Of a stretch of DNA of 64,000 nt, positions 44,152-53,371 are shown piece after piece (position 1 is the first letter of the stretch; each line of letters begins with the position of its first letter). Below the pieces are notes generated by a model. It was not told the origin of the DNA. It saw nothing but the letters and a program-made list of their open reading frames with translations, and ran no database searches. A program made the translations under genes and the position numbers. Source of the stretch: an uncultured Roseobacter sp. (GTDB lineage: Bacteria > Pseudomonadota > Alphaproteobacteria > Rhodobacterales > Rhodobacteraceae); NCBI GenBank assembly GCA_947488305.1, contig CANKZM010000007.1, positions 1 to 64,000 of the forward strand, given 5' to 3'.

Positions 44152-46220
44152 CAGGTTTCGACACCATCCTGATGGTGGATTGGTCTGGCGGAAATGATCG
44201 CGGGCCGCGCCCTGCGCGTGATGCCATATGGGCCTGTGTCGCACGGGAGGGGCGCGCGGAAGAACCGGTTTACCTGCGCAACAGGCAAGTTGCAGAAAGC
44301 TGGATCGCGGATCTGATTGCTGCGGAACGGGCAGCAGGGCGCCGCGTGATGGCGGGATTTGATTTTCCATTTGGCTACCCTGCGGGATTCGCCAAAGCAC
44401 TGACGGGAACGGCCTCTCCATTCGCGGTTTGGGATTGGTTTGAGGCGCGGGTTGAGGATGAACCAAAGTCGAACAACCGCTTTGACCTGGCCGGGGAAAT
44501 CAATCGAAGGTTTTCAACAGAGGGGCCGTACTGGGCCAATGGTCTGGCCCGCGACATTGACGGATTGCCGCGTACCAAGGCGAATTACGCCAACCCGTTT
44601 CCAGAACGTCGTGAGGTCGAGAAACAGGCCAAGGGGGCGTTCACTTGCTGGCAAATGGCCGGTGCGGGGGCTGTCGGCTCGCAAGTCATCATGGGGTTGC
44701 CTGTCCTGTCGCGTTTGCGCCGCCGTTTCGGGGCTTCCGTCTGGCCATTTGAAGACCTTGCGTCCGACGTGGCATTTGTCGAGATCTGGCCGTCCCTGAC
44801 GCTTGGCGCGGCCCCGGAAGGCCGGATCAAGGATGCGTGGCAGGTGGAAGAGGTGGCGCGCAGTATTTCGGCGCTCTCTCCGGAACAGTTGTCCGAGATG
44901 CTGGACGTGACCGCACCCGAGGAAGGTTGGATTTTTGGATTGGGCTTCGAAGAGGACCTGAAGCGTGCTGCCGCCCTGCCGCCACGTTTGAACAACAGTT
45001 GTTTTGCCTTGCCGCCCGGGTTGCATTGGACGCCGGTGGCTGAGGCTTTGGCGGGGTTGCGTGCCCGTCTTGAACCAATCACCTCCACAGAGGAACTGCC
45101 GCTTCTGGATGGCGTAGGCTGGATCGCTGCGCGCGATATCACGGCGCAACGCAGCAATCCGGCTTTGCCGAATACGGCAGTAGACGGCTACGGCTTTGCG
45201 GGGGGGCGCTCGGAGGGCGTGCACACTCTGCCGCTGGCTGACACGCGGGCGGCCGCGGGGGATGCACCAGCCGCCTTGCCCGAGGGCAAAGCCATACGGG
45301 TGCTGACAGGGGCGGCATTGCCCTTTGGCGTCGATACGGTTGTGTTGCAGGAGGACGTGACCCTGCAGAAGAACCAGCTGTCCTTTCGCGGCCCGATCAA
45401 GAAAGGTGCCAATACGCGACAAGCGGGCGAAGATGTGACCGCAGGCGATGTCGTGGTGCCAAAAGGGACACGTATTGGTGCTGCAGAGGTTGCATTGCTC
45501 GCCGCAACTGGTGTGTCAAATGTGCCGGTACACGCCCCCTTGCGGGTTGCTGTCCTCTCCACGGGATCTGAGTTGGTCGCACCCGGGGATGCTGCACAGG
45601 ACGGTCAGATTTATGATGCCAATCGTCCAATGCTGATCGAGCTGTTGCGGCGGTTTGGCCATATCCCCGTGGACATGGGGATCGTGCCGGATGATCGCGG
45701 CGTGCTGTCAGAAACATTTGCGCAGGCGTCTCAACAGGCGGATGCCATCATCACCAGCGGCGGGGCCTCTGCGGGCGATGAAGATCACGTCTCTGCCCTT
45801 CTTAAAGAGGCCGGCAACATGAGCCTGTGGCGTGTGGCGGTGAAACCCGGGCGCCCGCTGGCGCTGGGGATGTGGGATGGCGCGCCGGTCTTTGGGCTGC
45901 CGGGCAATCCGGTTGCTGCAATGATGTGTACGCTGATCTTTGCGCGGCCTGCCCTTGCGCAACTTGCAGGTGCGAAATGGCCCGAACCGCAAGGTTTCGA
46001 GGTGCCTGCTGCGTTTTCCAAAAATAAAAAAGCTGGGCGTTCCGAATTTCTGCGGGCTCGGTTGCGGGACGGTCACGCAGAAGTCTTTCCGTCAGAGGGG
46101 TCGGGACGCATTTCGGGTCTGTCCTGGGCGGATGGGCTGGTAGAGCTTCCGCATGAAGCGGCCACGATCACACCCGGCAGTCTTGTGCGGTTTATTCCCT
46201 TTGGCAGTTTTGGGCTCTGA
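44148..46220 (+). CDS. MoeA molybdopterin molybdotransferase with unusual N-terminal domain
   Basis: A 690-residue fusion. Residues about 290-690 form a full MoeA: NTAVDGYGFA, GKAIRVLTGAALPFGVDTVV, GANTRQAGEDV, AVLSTGSELV, TSGGASAGDEDHV and GLPGNPVAA. MoeA inserts molybdate into molybdopterin. Residues 1-285 form a separate domain: LMVDWSGG near the start, AGFDFPFGYPAGF, and EIWPSLTLG. The DxS and FDFPxGxP pattern recalls DUF429-like nuclease-fold domains, but this match is uncertain. Standard MoeA is about 400 residues. GTG start in a GTGA overlap with mobB; last gene of the operon. What the head domain does is unknown. Confidence 0.87.
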   Translation: MTGFDTILMVDWSGGNDRGPRPARDAIWACVAREGRAEEPVYLRNRQVAESWIADLIAAERAAGRRVMAGFDFPFGYPAGFAKALTGTASPFAVWDWFEARVEDEPKSNNRFDLAGEINRRFSTEGPYWANGLARDIDGLPRTKANYANPFPERREVEKQAKGAFTCWQMAGAGAVGSQVIMGLPVLSRLRRRFGASVWPFEDLASDVAFVEIWPSLTLGAAPEGRIKDAWQVEEVARSISALSPEQLSEMLDVTAPEEGWIFGLGFEEDLKRAAALPPRLNNSCFALPPGLHWTPVAEALAGLRARLEPITSTEELPLLDGVGWIAARDITAQRSNPALPNTAVDGYGFAGGRSEGVHTLPLADTRAAAGDAPAALPEGKAIRVLTGAALPFGVDTVVLQEDVTLQKNQLSFRGPIKKGANTRQAGEDVTAGDVVVPKGTRIGAAEVALLAATGVSNVPVHAPLRVAVLSTGSELVAPGDAAQDGQIYDANRPMLIELLRRFGHIPVDMGIVPDDRGVLSETFAQASQQADAIITSGGASAGDEDHVSALLKEAGNMSLWRVAVKPGRPLALGMWDGAPVFGLPGNPVAAMMCTLIFARPALAQLAGAKWPEPQGFEVPAAFSKNKKAGRSEFLRARLRDGHAEVFPSEGSGRISGLSWADGLVELPHEAATITPGSLVRFIPFGSFGL

Positions 46221-46226
46221 CCCGCA

Positions 46227-47270
46227 TTAGTCGAAGGTGCCCGCCACGCGCCCCAGCAACATAAAGGCCCGCGCCGTGCGGGTGTCCGAAAGCGCTGCAA
46301 TCTCTCCATCGGTCGCGCGCTGTTCAAACTCTGCGAAGGTCTTGTCGAAAAGGCGCAGGAAATGATGAGCGGCGTCCCGAAAGATCGGATCCTGTTTCAT
46401 CCGTCCGGCTGTCAGCGCAAGCGATGAACGATCCCTGATCCCGCCCAGTGGCGCAATCGGGCGTCCGCGCAGACCTTGCCCGAAATGGCGCCAAACTTCC
46501 GGGCGAGCCCGGTCTGGGATCAGATCGTCCATGTAAATTCCGTCCTGGCTGAGCAGGGTCAGCACGTCCTGCGCCGCCTGGACCAGTTGCGCAGAGGGGC
46601 GATCTTTGAGGGCGCGCCGGAGGGATGCGAAACCGACCTCGTCCTCGGCGGTTTCAGGAAAGTTGAGCGCGCGAATGAAATCATCGGTCGCCAAGGGAGG
46701 CGCAAGCTCCTCCACCTGGGTTCCAAGCGCGAGGGCGGGTTGGTCTTCGACTTTTGCAGGGGCCGGATTCTGCGGGGCGCTTGAGCTTTGGTTTTCGCGC
46801 CGTGAGGAGAATGTCGCCAAGACCGTTTCCGTCTTCCGCGTGGCCGCCGCGATTTCGTCGAGCTTGCGGGCGACAGATGCGGGTTCTGTTCCCACTGCAG
46901 AACCCTGGCTTTGCGCGACGTATGTCTGCCGAATGGCATCGATCGACGATTGGAGACGCTGGCTTTCTTCGCGCATGACCTTGGAGGCACGCGCAGCAGT
47001 GGCTGCGACCCAGATCATGCCAATGGGCATAAAGATCGCCATTATGGTCATCAGGAGGCGCAAAGCACCGGACCCGTCGCCACCCTCAACCGCGTCGCCG
47101 GGCAGGACCAGAAAGAAGGCCGCAGCACCGATGAGCCAGATCGCAGATACCGCGATCGCGACAACTTCGATATTCGTTATGGTTTCGGCCTTGGGCTGAT
47201 CATAAATGCCCAACGGCGTCGGGCGCGGTCTTTGCTCTTTGGTATGTTCTTCTGCGTCGGTATCGGACAT
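46227..47270 (-). CDS. Conserved membrane protein of unknown function
   Basis: A 347-residue protein with two N-terminal membrane spans (about VVAIAVSAIWLIGAAAFFLVL and LRLLMTIMAIFMPIGMIWVAATAA), a coiled-coil-like stretch (residues 95-145, ASKVMREESQRLQSSIDAIRQ), a disordered linker and a helical C-terminal domain (ALNFPETAEDEVGFASLRRALKD...QDPIFRDAAHHFLRLFDKTFAEFE). No family is recognised. ATG 47270 is chosen because CAGG lies 8-9 bases upstream; 47279 and 47297 are alternatives. It follows greA after 13 bases on the same strand. Confidence 0.65.
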   Translation of the reverse strand: MSDTDAEEHTKEQRPRPTPLGIYDQPKAETITNIEVVAIAVSAIWLIGAAAFFLVLPGDAVEGGDGSGALRLLMTIMAIFMPIGMIWVAATAARASKVMREESQRLQSSIDAIRQTYVAQSQGSAVGTEPASVARKLDEIAAATRKTETVLATFSSRRENQSSSAPQNPAPAKVEDQPALALGTQVEELAPPLATDDFIRALNFPETAEDEVGFASLRRALKDRPSAQLVQAAQDVLTLLSQDGIYMDDLIPDRARPEVWRHFGQGLRGRPIAPLGGIRDRSSLALTAGRMKQDPIFRDAAHHFLRLFDKTFAEFEQRATDGEIAALSDTRTARAFMLLGRVAGTFD

Positions 47271-47283
47271 GTCAGCCATCCTG

Positions 47284-47754
47284 TCAGGCGTAGACAATTT
47301 TCAGGACCTCGTAGGATTTTTCACCACCTGGCGTGCGGACCTCCACACTGTCGCCTTCATCCTTGCCGATCAGGGCACGGGCGATAGGCGATTTGATGTT
47401 CAGCAACCCCTTTTCAACGTTGGCTTCGTGCTCGCCGACGATCTGCCAGGTCTTCTCTTCATCTGTGTCCTCATCCACCAAGGTGACCGTGGCCCCAAAT
47501 TTGATGGTGCCCGACATCTTTGACGGATCGATCACTTCAGCCAACCCCAAGACGCCTTCGAGCTCCTTGATACGGCCTTCGATGAAAGACTGCTTCTCCC
47601 GGGCCGAGTGGTATTCGGCATTCTCGGACAAATCCCCATGTTCGCGAGCTTCAGCGATGGCTTTGATGATTGCAGGGCGCTCCACGGATTTCAGATGTTT
47701 GAGTTCCGTTTCCAGGTCTGCGTGGCCCTTGCGGGTCATTGGTATCTTATCCAT
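47284..47754 (-). CDS. greA: Transcription elongation factor GreA
   Basis: A 156-residue factor that rescues backtracked RNA polymerase by inducing cleavage of the transcript. The N-terminal coiled coil ends with [20 protein letters not shown], whose acidic tip (D, E) holds the catalytic Mg near the polymerase active site. The C-terminal FKBP-like domain ends [10 protein letters not shown]. The start [10 protein letters not shown] at 47754 is as in other GreA proteins (MQAIPMT); the in-frame 47850 is rejected. Expected length 157-158. Confidence 0.96.
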   Translation of the reverse strand: MDKIPMTRKGHADLETELKHLKSVERPAIIKAIAEAREHGDLSENAEYHSAREKQSFIEGRIKELEGVLGLAEVIDPSKMSGTIKFGATVTLVDEDTDEEKTWQIVGEHEANVEKGLLNIKSPIARALIGKDEGDSVEVRTPGGEKSYEVLKIVYA

Positions 47755-47908
47755 CGGTGTCATCCACGAATTGCTGCGGCCCGCCGGGAAATCCCGGGGG
47801 CCGCTGATTTTGATGGTCCCTACCTGACCTAAACGGTGGCGGGATTGCAAGGGGGTTCAATGCGATGACAGCCTTGGAGGTGGCGGTGTTTTGCCCGCCG
47901 TCAGACTA

Positions 47909-48289
47909 TCAGTCGTATTGCACGACCTCATATTCAATATTGTCGTGGTCGTGAAAGTAAAACCTTCGACCCGGTTCGTAATCGCCATGGCTGCCGGGTG
48001 TGAAGCCGTATGCCGCCACGCGCCGTTCCATATCGTCAATGTCGTCGACAACAACGGCGATGTGATTCAACCCCCCTCGCGTCGCATAGCTGGAAGACTT
48101 GGGTTCCGCAGGTTTTTTTGGTTCGTAAAGTGCCAAATATTGTGTGTCGGTTCCAATATGAAGGGAGCGCCCCCCGTCGAGCGACGGGCCTTCCCAACGG
48201 ATGTGCCACCCAAACAGCTGCTCCATCCATTGGGCAGTTTTTCGGGCATCTCCGACGGTGTAATTTGCATGTTCAAGCGTTGCATGCAT
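47909..48289 (-). CDS. VOC (glyoxalase/dioxygenase) family protein
   Basis: A 126-residue protein of the vicinal oxygen chelate superfamily: EHANYTVGDARKTAQWMEQLFGW, GLNHIAVVVDDIDDMERRV, and RRFYFHDHDNIEYEVVQY, with metal-ligand positions His and Glu. Reactions of the family include glyoxalase, dioxygenase and resistance-protein types; not assignable here. ATG 48289 follows AAAGGG. Its promoter region has a near-canonical SoxR box (separate entry), so it is probably induced under redox stress by the SoxR encoded divergently. Confidence 0.87.
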   Translation of the reverse strand: MHATLEHANYTVGDARKTAQWMEQLFGWHIRWEGPSLDGGRSLHIGTDTQYLALYEPKKPAEPKSSSYATRGGLNHIAVVVDDIDDMERRVAAYGFTPGSHGDYEPGRRFYFHDHDNIEYEVVQYD

Positions 48290-48323
48290 AGTATTATCCC
48301 TTTCGAATTTCACTGATTGTGTT

Positions 48324-48354
48324 AACTTAATTCCTCAAGTTAACTTGAGATCAA
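48324..48354 (-). promoter_or_regulatory. SoxR-type promoter and operator of the VOC gene
   Basis: On the minus strand, TTGATC (-35, 48349-48354) and TAAGTT (-10, 48324-48329) are separated by 19 bases, the long spacer typical of MerR-family promoters. The spacer holds the dyad CCTCAAGTTAACTTGAGA read on the plus strand at 48333-48350, which is nearly identical to the SoxR box of E. coli soxS (CCTCAAGTTAACTTGAGG). The -10 lies 34 bases before the VOC start codon. The divergent soxR start codon is 20 bases from the box, so SoxR may also control its own gene. Confidence 0.85.
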
Positions 48355-48369
48355 GAAGAAAGTTTGAAA

Positions 48370-48816
48370 ATGAACGAAGGACTGTCAATTGGAGCATTGG
48401 CACAGCGTACGGGTCTCGCTGTTTCGGCAATCCGCTACTACGAGGATCAAGGATTGGTGCGCCCTTGGCGAAATGCAGGCGGACAAAGGCGGTTTTCACG
48501 ATCCGATCTGCGACGATTGAGTTTCGTGATGATTGCCCAGCAGTTTGGCTTTACCCTGCCACAGATAAAGGCGGAACTGGACAAACTCCCGGGCGGGCGG
48601 ACGCCGACCAAGGCTGATTGGGCGGGCATAAGTCACAGCTTCCGCGCAGCACTAGACGAGAAAATTACCGCCCTGACGCGCCTGCGCGACAATCTTGACG
48701 GCTGCATCGGCTGTGGATGCCTGAGCCTGCGAAGTTGCAGGCTCTACAACGCACAAGACCGGGCAAGAGAGAAAGGGCCAGGTCCGCGCTATTTGCTTGG
48801 AGACCGTCCGGAGTGA
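48370..48816 (+). CDS. soxR: Redox-sensitive transcriptional activator SoxR
   Basis: A 148-residue MerR-family regulator. The N-terminal winged helix reads LSIGALAQRTGLAVSAIRYYEDQGLV. A dimerisation helix follows. The [2Fe-2S] cluster ligands Cys112, Cys115, Cys117 and Cys123 (CIGCGCLSLRSC) have the same spacing as in E. coli SoxR. It activates a promoter with a 19-base spacer when the cluster is oxidised by redox-active compounds. Outside the enterobacteria SoxR usually controls a few genes directly, without SoxS. No soxS here; the divergent VOC gene is the visible target. Confidence 0.95.
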   Translation: MNEGLSIGALAQRTGLAVSAIRYYEDQGLVRPWRNAGGQRRFSRSDLRRLSFVMIAQQFGFTLPQIKAELDKLPGGRTPTKADWAGISHSFRAALDEKITALTRLRDNLDGCIGCGCLSLRSCRLYNAQDRAREKGPGPRYLLGDRPE

Positions 48817-48980
48817 GCGAAAGATCGGCAAGCTGCGTTTTGATGCCGCATTTGCCTTGTAAATCTGTATTTTGACGCTGTGTAGTGATTGCAAAGCTGA
48901 CAGTCGTGGTTTAGCCCATTCCGAAGTTTTCTGACACGATCCCTGCGGGGATCGAGACTCTATGAGGGGGGAGTTTTCCC

Positions 48981-50630
48981 ATGACGGATACACAGCGCGA
49001 AGCAATGGAATACGACGTGGTCATCGTTGGGGCGGGGCCTGCAGGTCTTTCCGCGGCCATTCGCCTGAAACAACTTGATGCTGAGTGCAACGTTGTCGTG
49101 CTCGAAAAAGGGTCCGAAGTGGGTGCTCACATCCTGTCTGGAGCCGTGCTGGATCCGATGGGCCTTGATGCGCTGATCCCGGATTGGAAAGACAAAGGCG
49201 CACCTCTGAAGGTGCCGGTCAAGGAGGATAATTTCTATGTCCTTGGCGAAGCAGGTAAACTAAGGATCCCGAACTTCCCGATGCCGCCGCTGATGAACAA
49301 TCACGGCAACTACATCGTCTCCATGGGCAACGTTTGCCGCTGGATGGCGGAGCAGGCCGAAGAGTTGGGTGTGGAAATCTTTCCGGGAATGTCCTGTTCT
49401 GAACTGGTTTACGGTGAAAACGGTGAAGTAAAGGGCGTTGTTGCGGGTGAATTTGGCAAGAATGCCGATGGCTCACATGGTGACGCTTATGAGCCAGGCA
49501 TGGAGTTGCACGGGAAATACGTGTTTCTTTCCGAAGGCGTGCGCGGATCACTCTCCAAACAGGTGATCGAGAAATACGACCTGAGCCAGGGTCATGAGCC
49601 GCAGAAATACGGCCTTGGTATGAAGGAAATCTGGGAAATCGATCCGGCCAAGCACAGTGAAGGCACAGTTACCCACACAATGGGGTGGCCGCTTGGTAGC
49701 AATGCCGGGGGTGGATCATTCATCTACCACCTAGAAAACAATCAGGTTTACGTGGGTTTCGTGGTGCATCTGAACTATAAAAACCCGCATCTGTTCCCTT
49801 ACATGGAATTTCAGAGGTTCAAGCATCACCCGATGGTGGCTGACCTGTTGGAAGGTGGCAAGCGGGTGGCCTATGGCGCACGTGCAATCAGCGAAGGCGG
49901 GTATCAATCCATGCCCAAGATGGTCGCACCCGGCGTAGCCTTGCTGGGCTGTTCGGTGGGCATGGTCAACGTGCCGCGCATCAAAGGCAACCATAATGCG
50001 ATGCTGTCAGGAATGGCTGCGGCTGAGGCAGCGATTGAGGCCATGTCGGAAGGCCGCAGCAGTGACGAGCTGACAGCATACGAGCAGGAAGTCCGGTCTG
50101 GTGCGATCGGGGAAGACCTGAAAAAGGTACGCAATGTGAAGCCGTTGTGGTCTAAGAGCGGTCTGCTTGCGAGCCTCACGATCGGCGGCTTGGACATGTG
50201 GACGAACACCTTGGGTTTTTCACTGCTTGGAACACTGCCGCATGGAAAGACCGATGCAGAGGCGACGGACCCCGCCGACAAACACACGCCCATCGATTAC
50301 CCGAAGCCGGACGGCAAACTCTCGTTTGACCGCCTGACTAACGTCGCTTTTTCCTTCACGAACCACGAGGAAAGCCAGCCAGCCCACCTGACGCTCAAGG
50401 ACCCGGACGTGCCGGTGTCCAAGAACCTGCCAACCTATGCCGGCCCGTCGGCACGGTATTGCCCGGCGGGCGTCTATGAATTTGTCGAGGAAGAAGGCAA
50501 GGACACGCGCTTTGTCATCAACTTCCAGAACTGCGTGCACTGCAAGACCTGCGACATCAAGGATCCTTCGCAGAACATCGTCTGGACGACGCCGCAGGGC
50601 GGTGACGGGCCAAACTATCCAAACATGTGA
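48981..50630 (+). CDS. Electron transfer flavoprotein-ubiquinone oxidoreductase
   Basis: A 549-residue iron-sulfur flavoprotein on the cytoplasmic face of the inner membrane. It moves electrons from ETF (fed by acyl-CoA and amine dehydrogenases) into the quinone pool. FAD site VVIVGAGPAGLSAAIRL at residues 14-31. GGYQSMPKMVAPGVALLGCSVG and the C-terminal 4Fe-4S motif NCVHCKTCDIKDPSQNIVW with the earlier CPAGVYE cysteine are visible. Length is normal. GAGGGGGGAG lies upstream of ATG 48981. It suits the DMGDH-like and acyl-CoA dehydrogenase genes in this window. Confidence 0.95.
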   Translation: MTDTQREAMEYDVVIVGAGPAGLSAAIRLKQLDAECNVVVLEKGSEVGAHILSGAVLDPMGLDALIPDWKDKGAPLKVPVKEDNFYVLGEAGKLRIPNFPMPPLMNNHGNYIVSMGNVCRWMAEQAEELGVEIFPGMSCSELVYGENGEVKGVVAGEFGKNADGSHGDAYEPGMELHGKYVFLSEGVRGSLSKQVIEKYDLSQGHEPQKYGLGMKEIWEIDPAKHSEGTVTHTMGWPLGSNAGGGSFIYHLENNQVYVGFVVHLNYKNPHLFPYMEFQRFKHHPMVADLLEGGKRVAYGARAISEGGYQSMPKMVAPGVALLGCSVGMVNVPRIKGNHNAMLSGMAAAEAAIEAMSEGRSSDELTAYEQEVRSGAIGEDLKKVRNVKPLWSKSGLLASLTIGGLDMWTNTLGFSLLGTLPHGKTDAEATDPADKHTPIDYPKPDGKLSFDRLTNVAFSFTNHEESQPAHLTLKDPDVPVSKNLPTYAGPSARYCPAGVYEFVEEEGKDTRFVINFQNCVHCKTCDIKDPSQNIVWTTPQGGDGPNYPNM

Positions 50631-50779
50631 GGCCAGTGGCTTTAACGCGATGAAAATAACAACTGTGTGAAAAAGGCGGGGGTGTTCGCGCCTTTCCTTT
50701 GCCACCCATTGCGCCCCGGCGCGAACCTGATAGCCTGCGCCCGCAGGCATATAACAAAACAAAAAAGGGCAAATAGACC

Positions 50780-52489
50780 ATGAAGCGCACTTTCCTGACT
50801 TCTTTGGTCGCTGTTGCGACTTCTCTTGTTCTGGCAGCACCAGTTTCTGCGCAATCTATCGCTGGCCCGTATCTGGCCGCGCGATCTGCCGCGGTGCAAA
50901 ATGACTTTGAGCAGGCTGCGAACTACTACACGCAGGCATTGGCGCGCGACAGGGGCAATGTCGAGTTGATGGAAAACGCCATGATCGCGCATCTGGCGTT
51001 GGGGCGACTGGACCGAGCCTTGCCCATCGCAAAAGCAATGCAGAATGCGGGCCAGGTCAGCCAGGTTGCGCAACTGGCGCTGACCGCTGACATGATCAAA
51101 AGAGGCGCGTTTGAGGAATTGCTTCAGCAGAGCGGCGAAGATCAGCGCATCGGGCCTCTGGTAGATGGTTTGTCGAATGCCTGGGCCAAAATGGGGACCG
51201 GTGACGTATCGGAGGCCTTGGCCCAATTCGATGAAATTGCGGAACAGCGCGGTCTGCAGGCCTTTGCGCTCTACCAAAAGGCCATGGCGTTGGCGTCGGT
51301 TGGTGATTTCGAGGGCGCGGAGGCAATCTTTGCCGGTGATGAGACACGATCGGTTTTGCAAACGCGGCGCGGTGTATTGGCCCGCGTTGAAATCCTGTCG
51401 CAGCTGGAGCGTGAGGATGAAGCGCTCAAGCTTCTCGAGGCGAGTTTTTCCGGCGGCACTGATCCCGAGATTGATGCCGTCATAGCGGAATTGGCGGCTG
51501 AGGATCCAATCCCGTTCACGCATGTGAATTCGGTACAGGATGGCTTTGCAGAAGTCTTCTTTTCGGTGTCGGCGGCCTTGCGCGGCGAAGCGAGCCCGGA
51601 ATACACGATCCTATATGCACAGATTGCGCGCATCCTGCGTCCGGACCATGTGGACGCGATCCTGCTGACCGCGGAACTTTTTGAATCGCTTGAACAATAT
51701 GACGCGGCGATCGCTGTGCTTAAAGAGGTTCCTGCAGATCACGCCGCATACCATGCAGCAGAACTTGGACGCGCCGCGGCACTAAGGCGTTCCGGTCGTG
51801 CGGACGCCGCAATTGAGGTGCTTGAGCAACTCGCACGCAGCCATGGCGACCTGGCCACCGTCCAGTCCGCTCTGGGTGATGCGATGCGACAACAGGACAG
51901 GTTTTTGGAAGCTGTCGCAGCCTATGACCGGGCATTGGAGATTACGGAAAGCACGGGCGGCGGCAGTTGGTTCCTGCTTTACGCCCGCGCGATCTCGCAC
52001 GAGCGTCTGGATGAATGGGACAAGGCCGAAGCCGATTTTCGCGCTGCGTTGGAGCTGAACCCAAGCCAGCCACAGGTGCTGAACTATCTGGGGTACTCTC
52101 TCGTTGAAAAACGGGTCAATCTGGACGAAGCGCTGGAGATGATTGAACAGGCGGTCGCGGCAAGCCCGGACAGCGGATATATCATCGACTCGCTGGGTTG
52201 GGCGCTCTACCGTCTTGGTCGTTACGAAGAAGCCGTGCCACACATGGAGCGGGCAGTCGAACTGCTTGCGGTGGATCCGGTTGTAAACGATCACCTTGGC
52301 GATGTGTACTGGGCGGTCGGAAGGTACCGCGAGGCGGAATTCCAGTGGTCCCGAGCGCTGTCTTTCATTGACCAGTCCGAAACCGGAGAGGATGTTGACC
52401 CTGACCGGATCAGACGCAAACTCGAAGTCGGGCTCGACGTCGTCTTGGAAGAAGAAAGTGCGTCTTCGGTGGAAGTGGCCAACGATTAA
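50780..52489 (+). CDS. Exported tetratricopeptide-repeat protein
   Basis: A 569-residue protein with a signal peptide (residues 1-24, ending VSAQS) and TPR repeats along the whole length (for example ARSAAVQNDFEQAANYYTQALARDRGN, SLVEKRVNLDEALEMIEQAVAASPDSGYIIDSLGWALYRLGRYEEAVPHMERA). It resembles periplasmic TPR scaffolds that sit beside ispE in alphaproteobacteria. No enzymatic domain is seen. The ispE start is 8 bases after its stop. The 149 bases before it contain a short hairpin (GCCTGC/GCAGGC, 50733-50748) with no T-run. Confidence 0.82.
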   Translation: MKRTFLTSLVAVATSLVLAAPVSAQSIAGPYLAARSAAVQNDFEQAANYYTQALARDRGNVELMENAMIAHLALGRLDRALPIAKAMQNAGQVSQVAQLALTADMIKRGAFEELLQQSGEDQRIGPLVDGLSNAWAKMGTGDVSEALAQFDEIAEQRGLQAFALYQKAMALASVGDFEGAEAIFAGDETRSVLQTRRGVLARVEILSQLEREDEALKLLEASFSGGTDPEIDAVIAELAAEDPIPFTHVNSVQDGFAEVFFSVSAALRGEASPEYTILYAQIARILRPDHVDAILLTAELFESLEQYDAAIAVLKEVPADHAAYHAAELGRAAALRRSGRADAAIEVLEQLARSHGDLATVQSALGDAMRQQDRFLEAVAAYDRALEITESTGGGSWFLLYARAISHERLDEWDKAEADFRAALELNPSQPQVLNYLGYSLVEKRVNLDEALEMIEQAVAASPDSGYIIDSLGWALYRLGRYEEAVPHMERAVELLAVDPVVNDHLGDVYWAVGRYREAEFQWSRALSFIDQSETGEDVDPDRIRRKLEVGLDVVLEEESASSVEVAND

Positions 52490-52497
52490 CTTGTTCT

Positions 52498-53355
52498 ATG
52501 CCGGGTTCTGATACTGTCCGCGCCTTTGCGCCTGCCAAGATCAACCTGACGCTTCATGTGACCGGGCAACGTCCGGACGGATATCATCTTCTGGATTCGC
52601 TGGTGATGCTGACGGATGTGGGAGACCATGTGCAAGTGCGCCGGTCGGACAGCCTGACGTTAAAAGTTACCGGACCTCAGGCATCGGGTGTGCCGACGGA
52701 TCACCAAAATCTTGTGATGCGCGCAGCCTCGCTGCTCGGGTCATTGGCTGAGATCACACTCGAAAAACACCTGCCAACTGCGGCGGGGATTGGTGGCGGC
52801 TCCTCGGATGCGGCAGCAACGATCCGAGCGCTGACGGCACTTTATGATGTTCCGCTACCGGACGATAAGGCGCTGACCTCCCTGGGTGCAGATGTGCCCG
52901 TCTGCATGCGGAATGCCCTGATACGTATGCGAGGGATTGGCGATCACCTTGAAACCGTTGGGGACGCGCCGAATTGGCCAATGATCCTTGTCAACCCAGG
53001 TGTGGACGTTGCGACCGGCCCGGTTTTCTCTAACCTTGCCTGCAAGGAAAACTCCCCGATGACGGACATGTGGCCGACGAGTGCAAGCTCTGAGGCGCAA
53101 ATCGCCTGGCTTTTGCAGCAGAGGAATGATCTGCAAACGCCTGCGATTGCTGCACAGCCAATCATTGGTCACGTGCTTGAAGAGCTGAACCAAACCAAAG
53201 GATGTTTGATCGCGCGGATGTCCGGATCGGGAGCCACCTGTTTTGCCATCATGGAAAATGAGATTTCGCGCGACGCTGCCGTCAGCCTATTGAAAACGAA
53301 GCATCCGAACTGGTGGGTGGTGCCAACGCAACGCTGCGGCGAGGCGTTCCTGTAA
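52498..53355 (+). CDS. ispE: 4-diphosphocytidyl-2-C-methyl-D-erythritol kinase
   Basis: A 285-residue GHMP kinase of the MEP isoprenoid pathway; it phosphorylates CDP-methylerythritol at position 2. The N-terminal APAKINLTLHVTGQRPDGYHLLDSL is diagnostic of IspE, with catalytic Lys. The ATP loop reads LPTAAGIGGGSSDAAATIRAL. The C-terminal MSGSGATCFAIM is the third GHMP motif. Normal family length. Translation start ATG 52498 lies 8 bases after the TPR gene. It is convergent with the polyprenyl synthase gene, an enzyme that uses the pathway's products. Confidence 0.95.
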   Translation: MPGSDTVRAFAPAKINLTLHVTGQRPDGYHLLDSLVMLTDVGDHVQVRRSDSLTLKVTGPQASGVPTDHQNLVMRAASLLGSLAEITLEKHLPTAAGIGGGSSDAAATIRALTALYDVPLPDDKALTSLGADVPVCMRNALIRMRGIGDHLETVGDAPNWPMILVNPGVDVATGPVFSNLACKENSPMTDMWPTSASSEAQIAWLLQQRNDLQTPAIAAQPIIGHVLEELNQTKGCLIARMSGSGATCFAIMENEISRDAAVSLLKTKHPNWWVVPTQRCGEAFL

Positions 53356-53371
53356 AGGAATTGCAAAGGCG

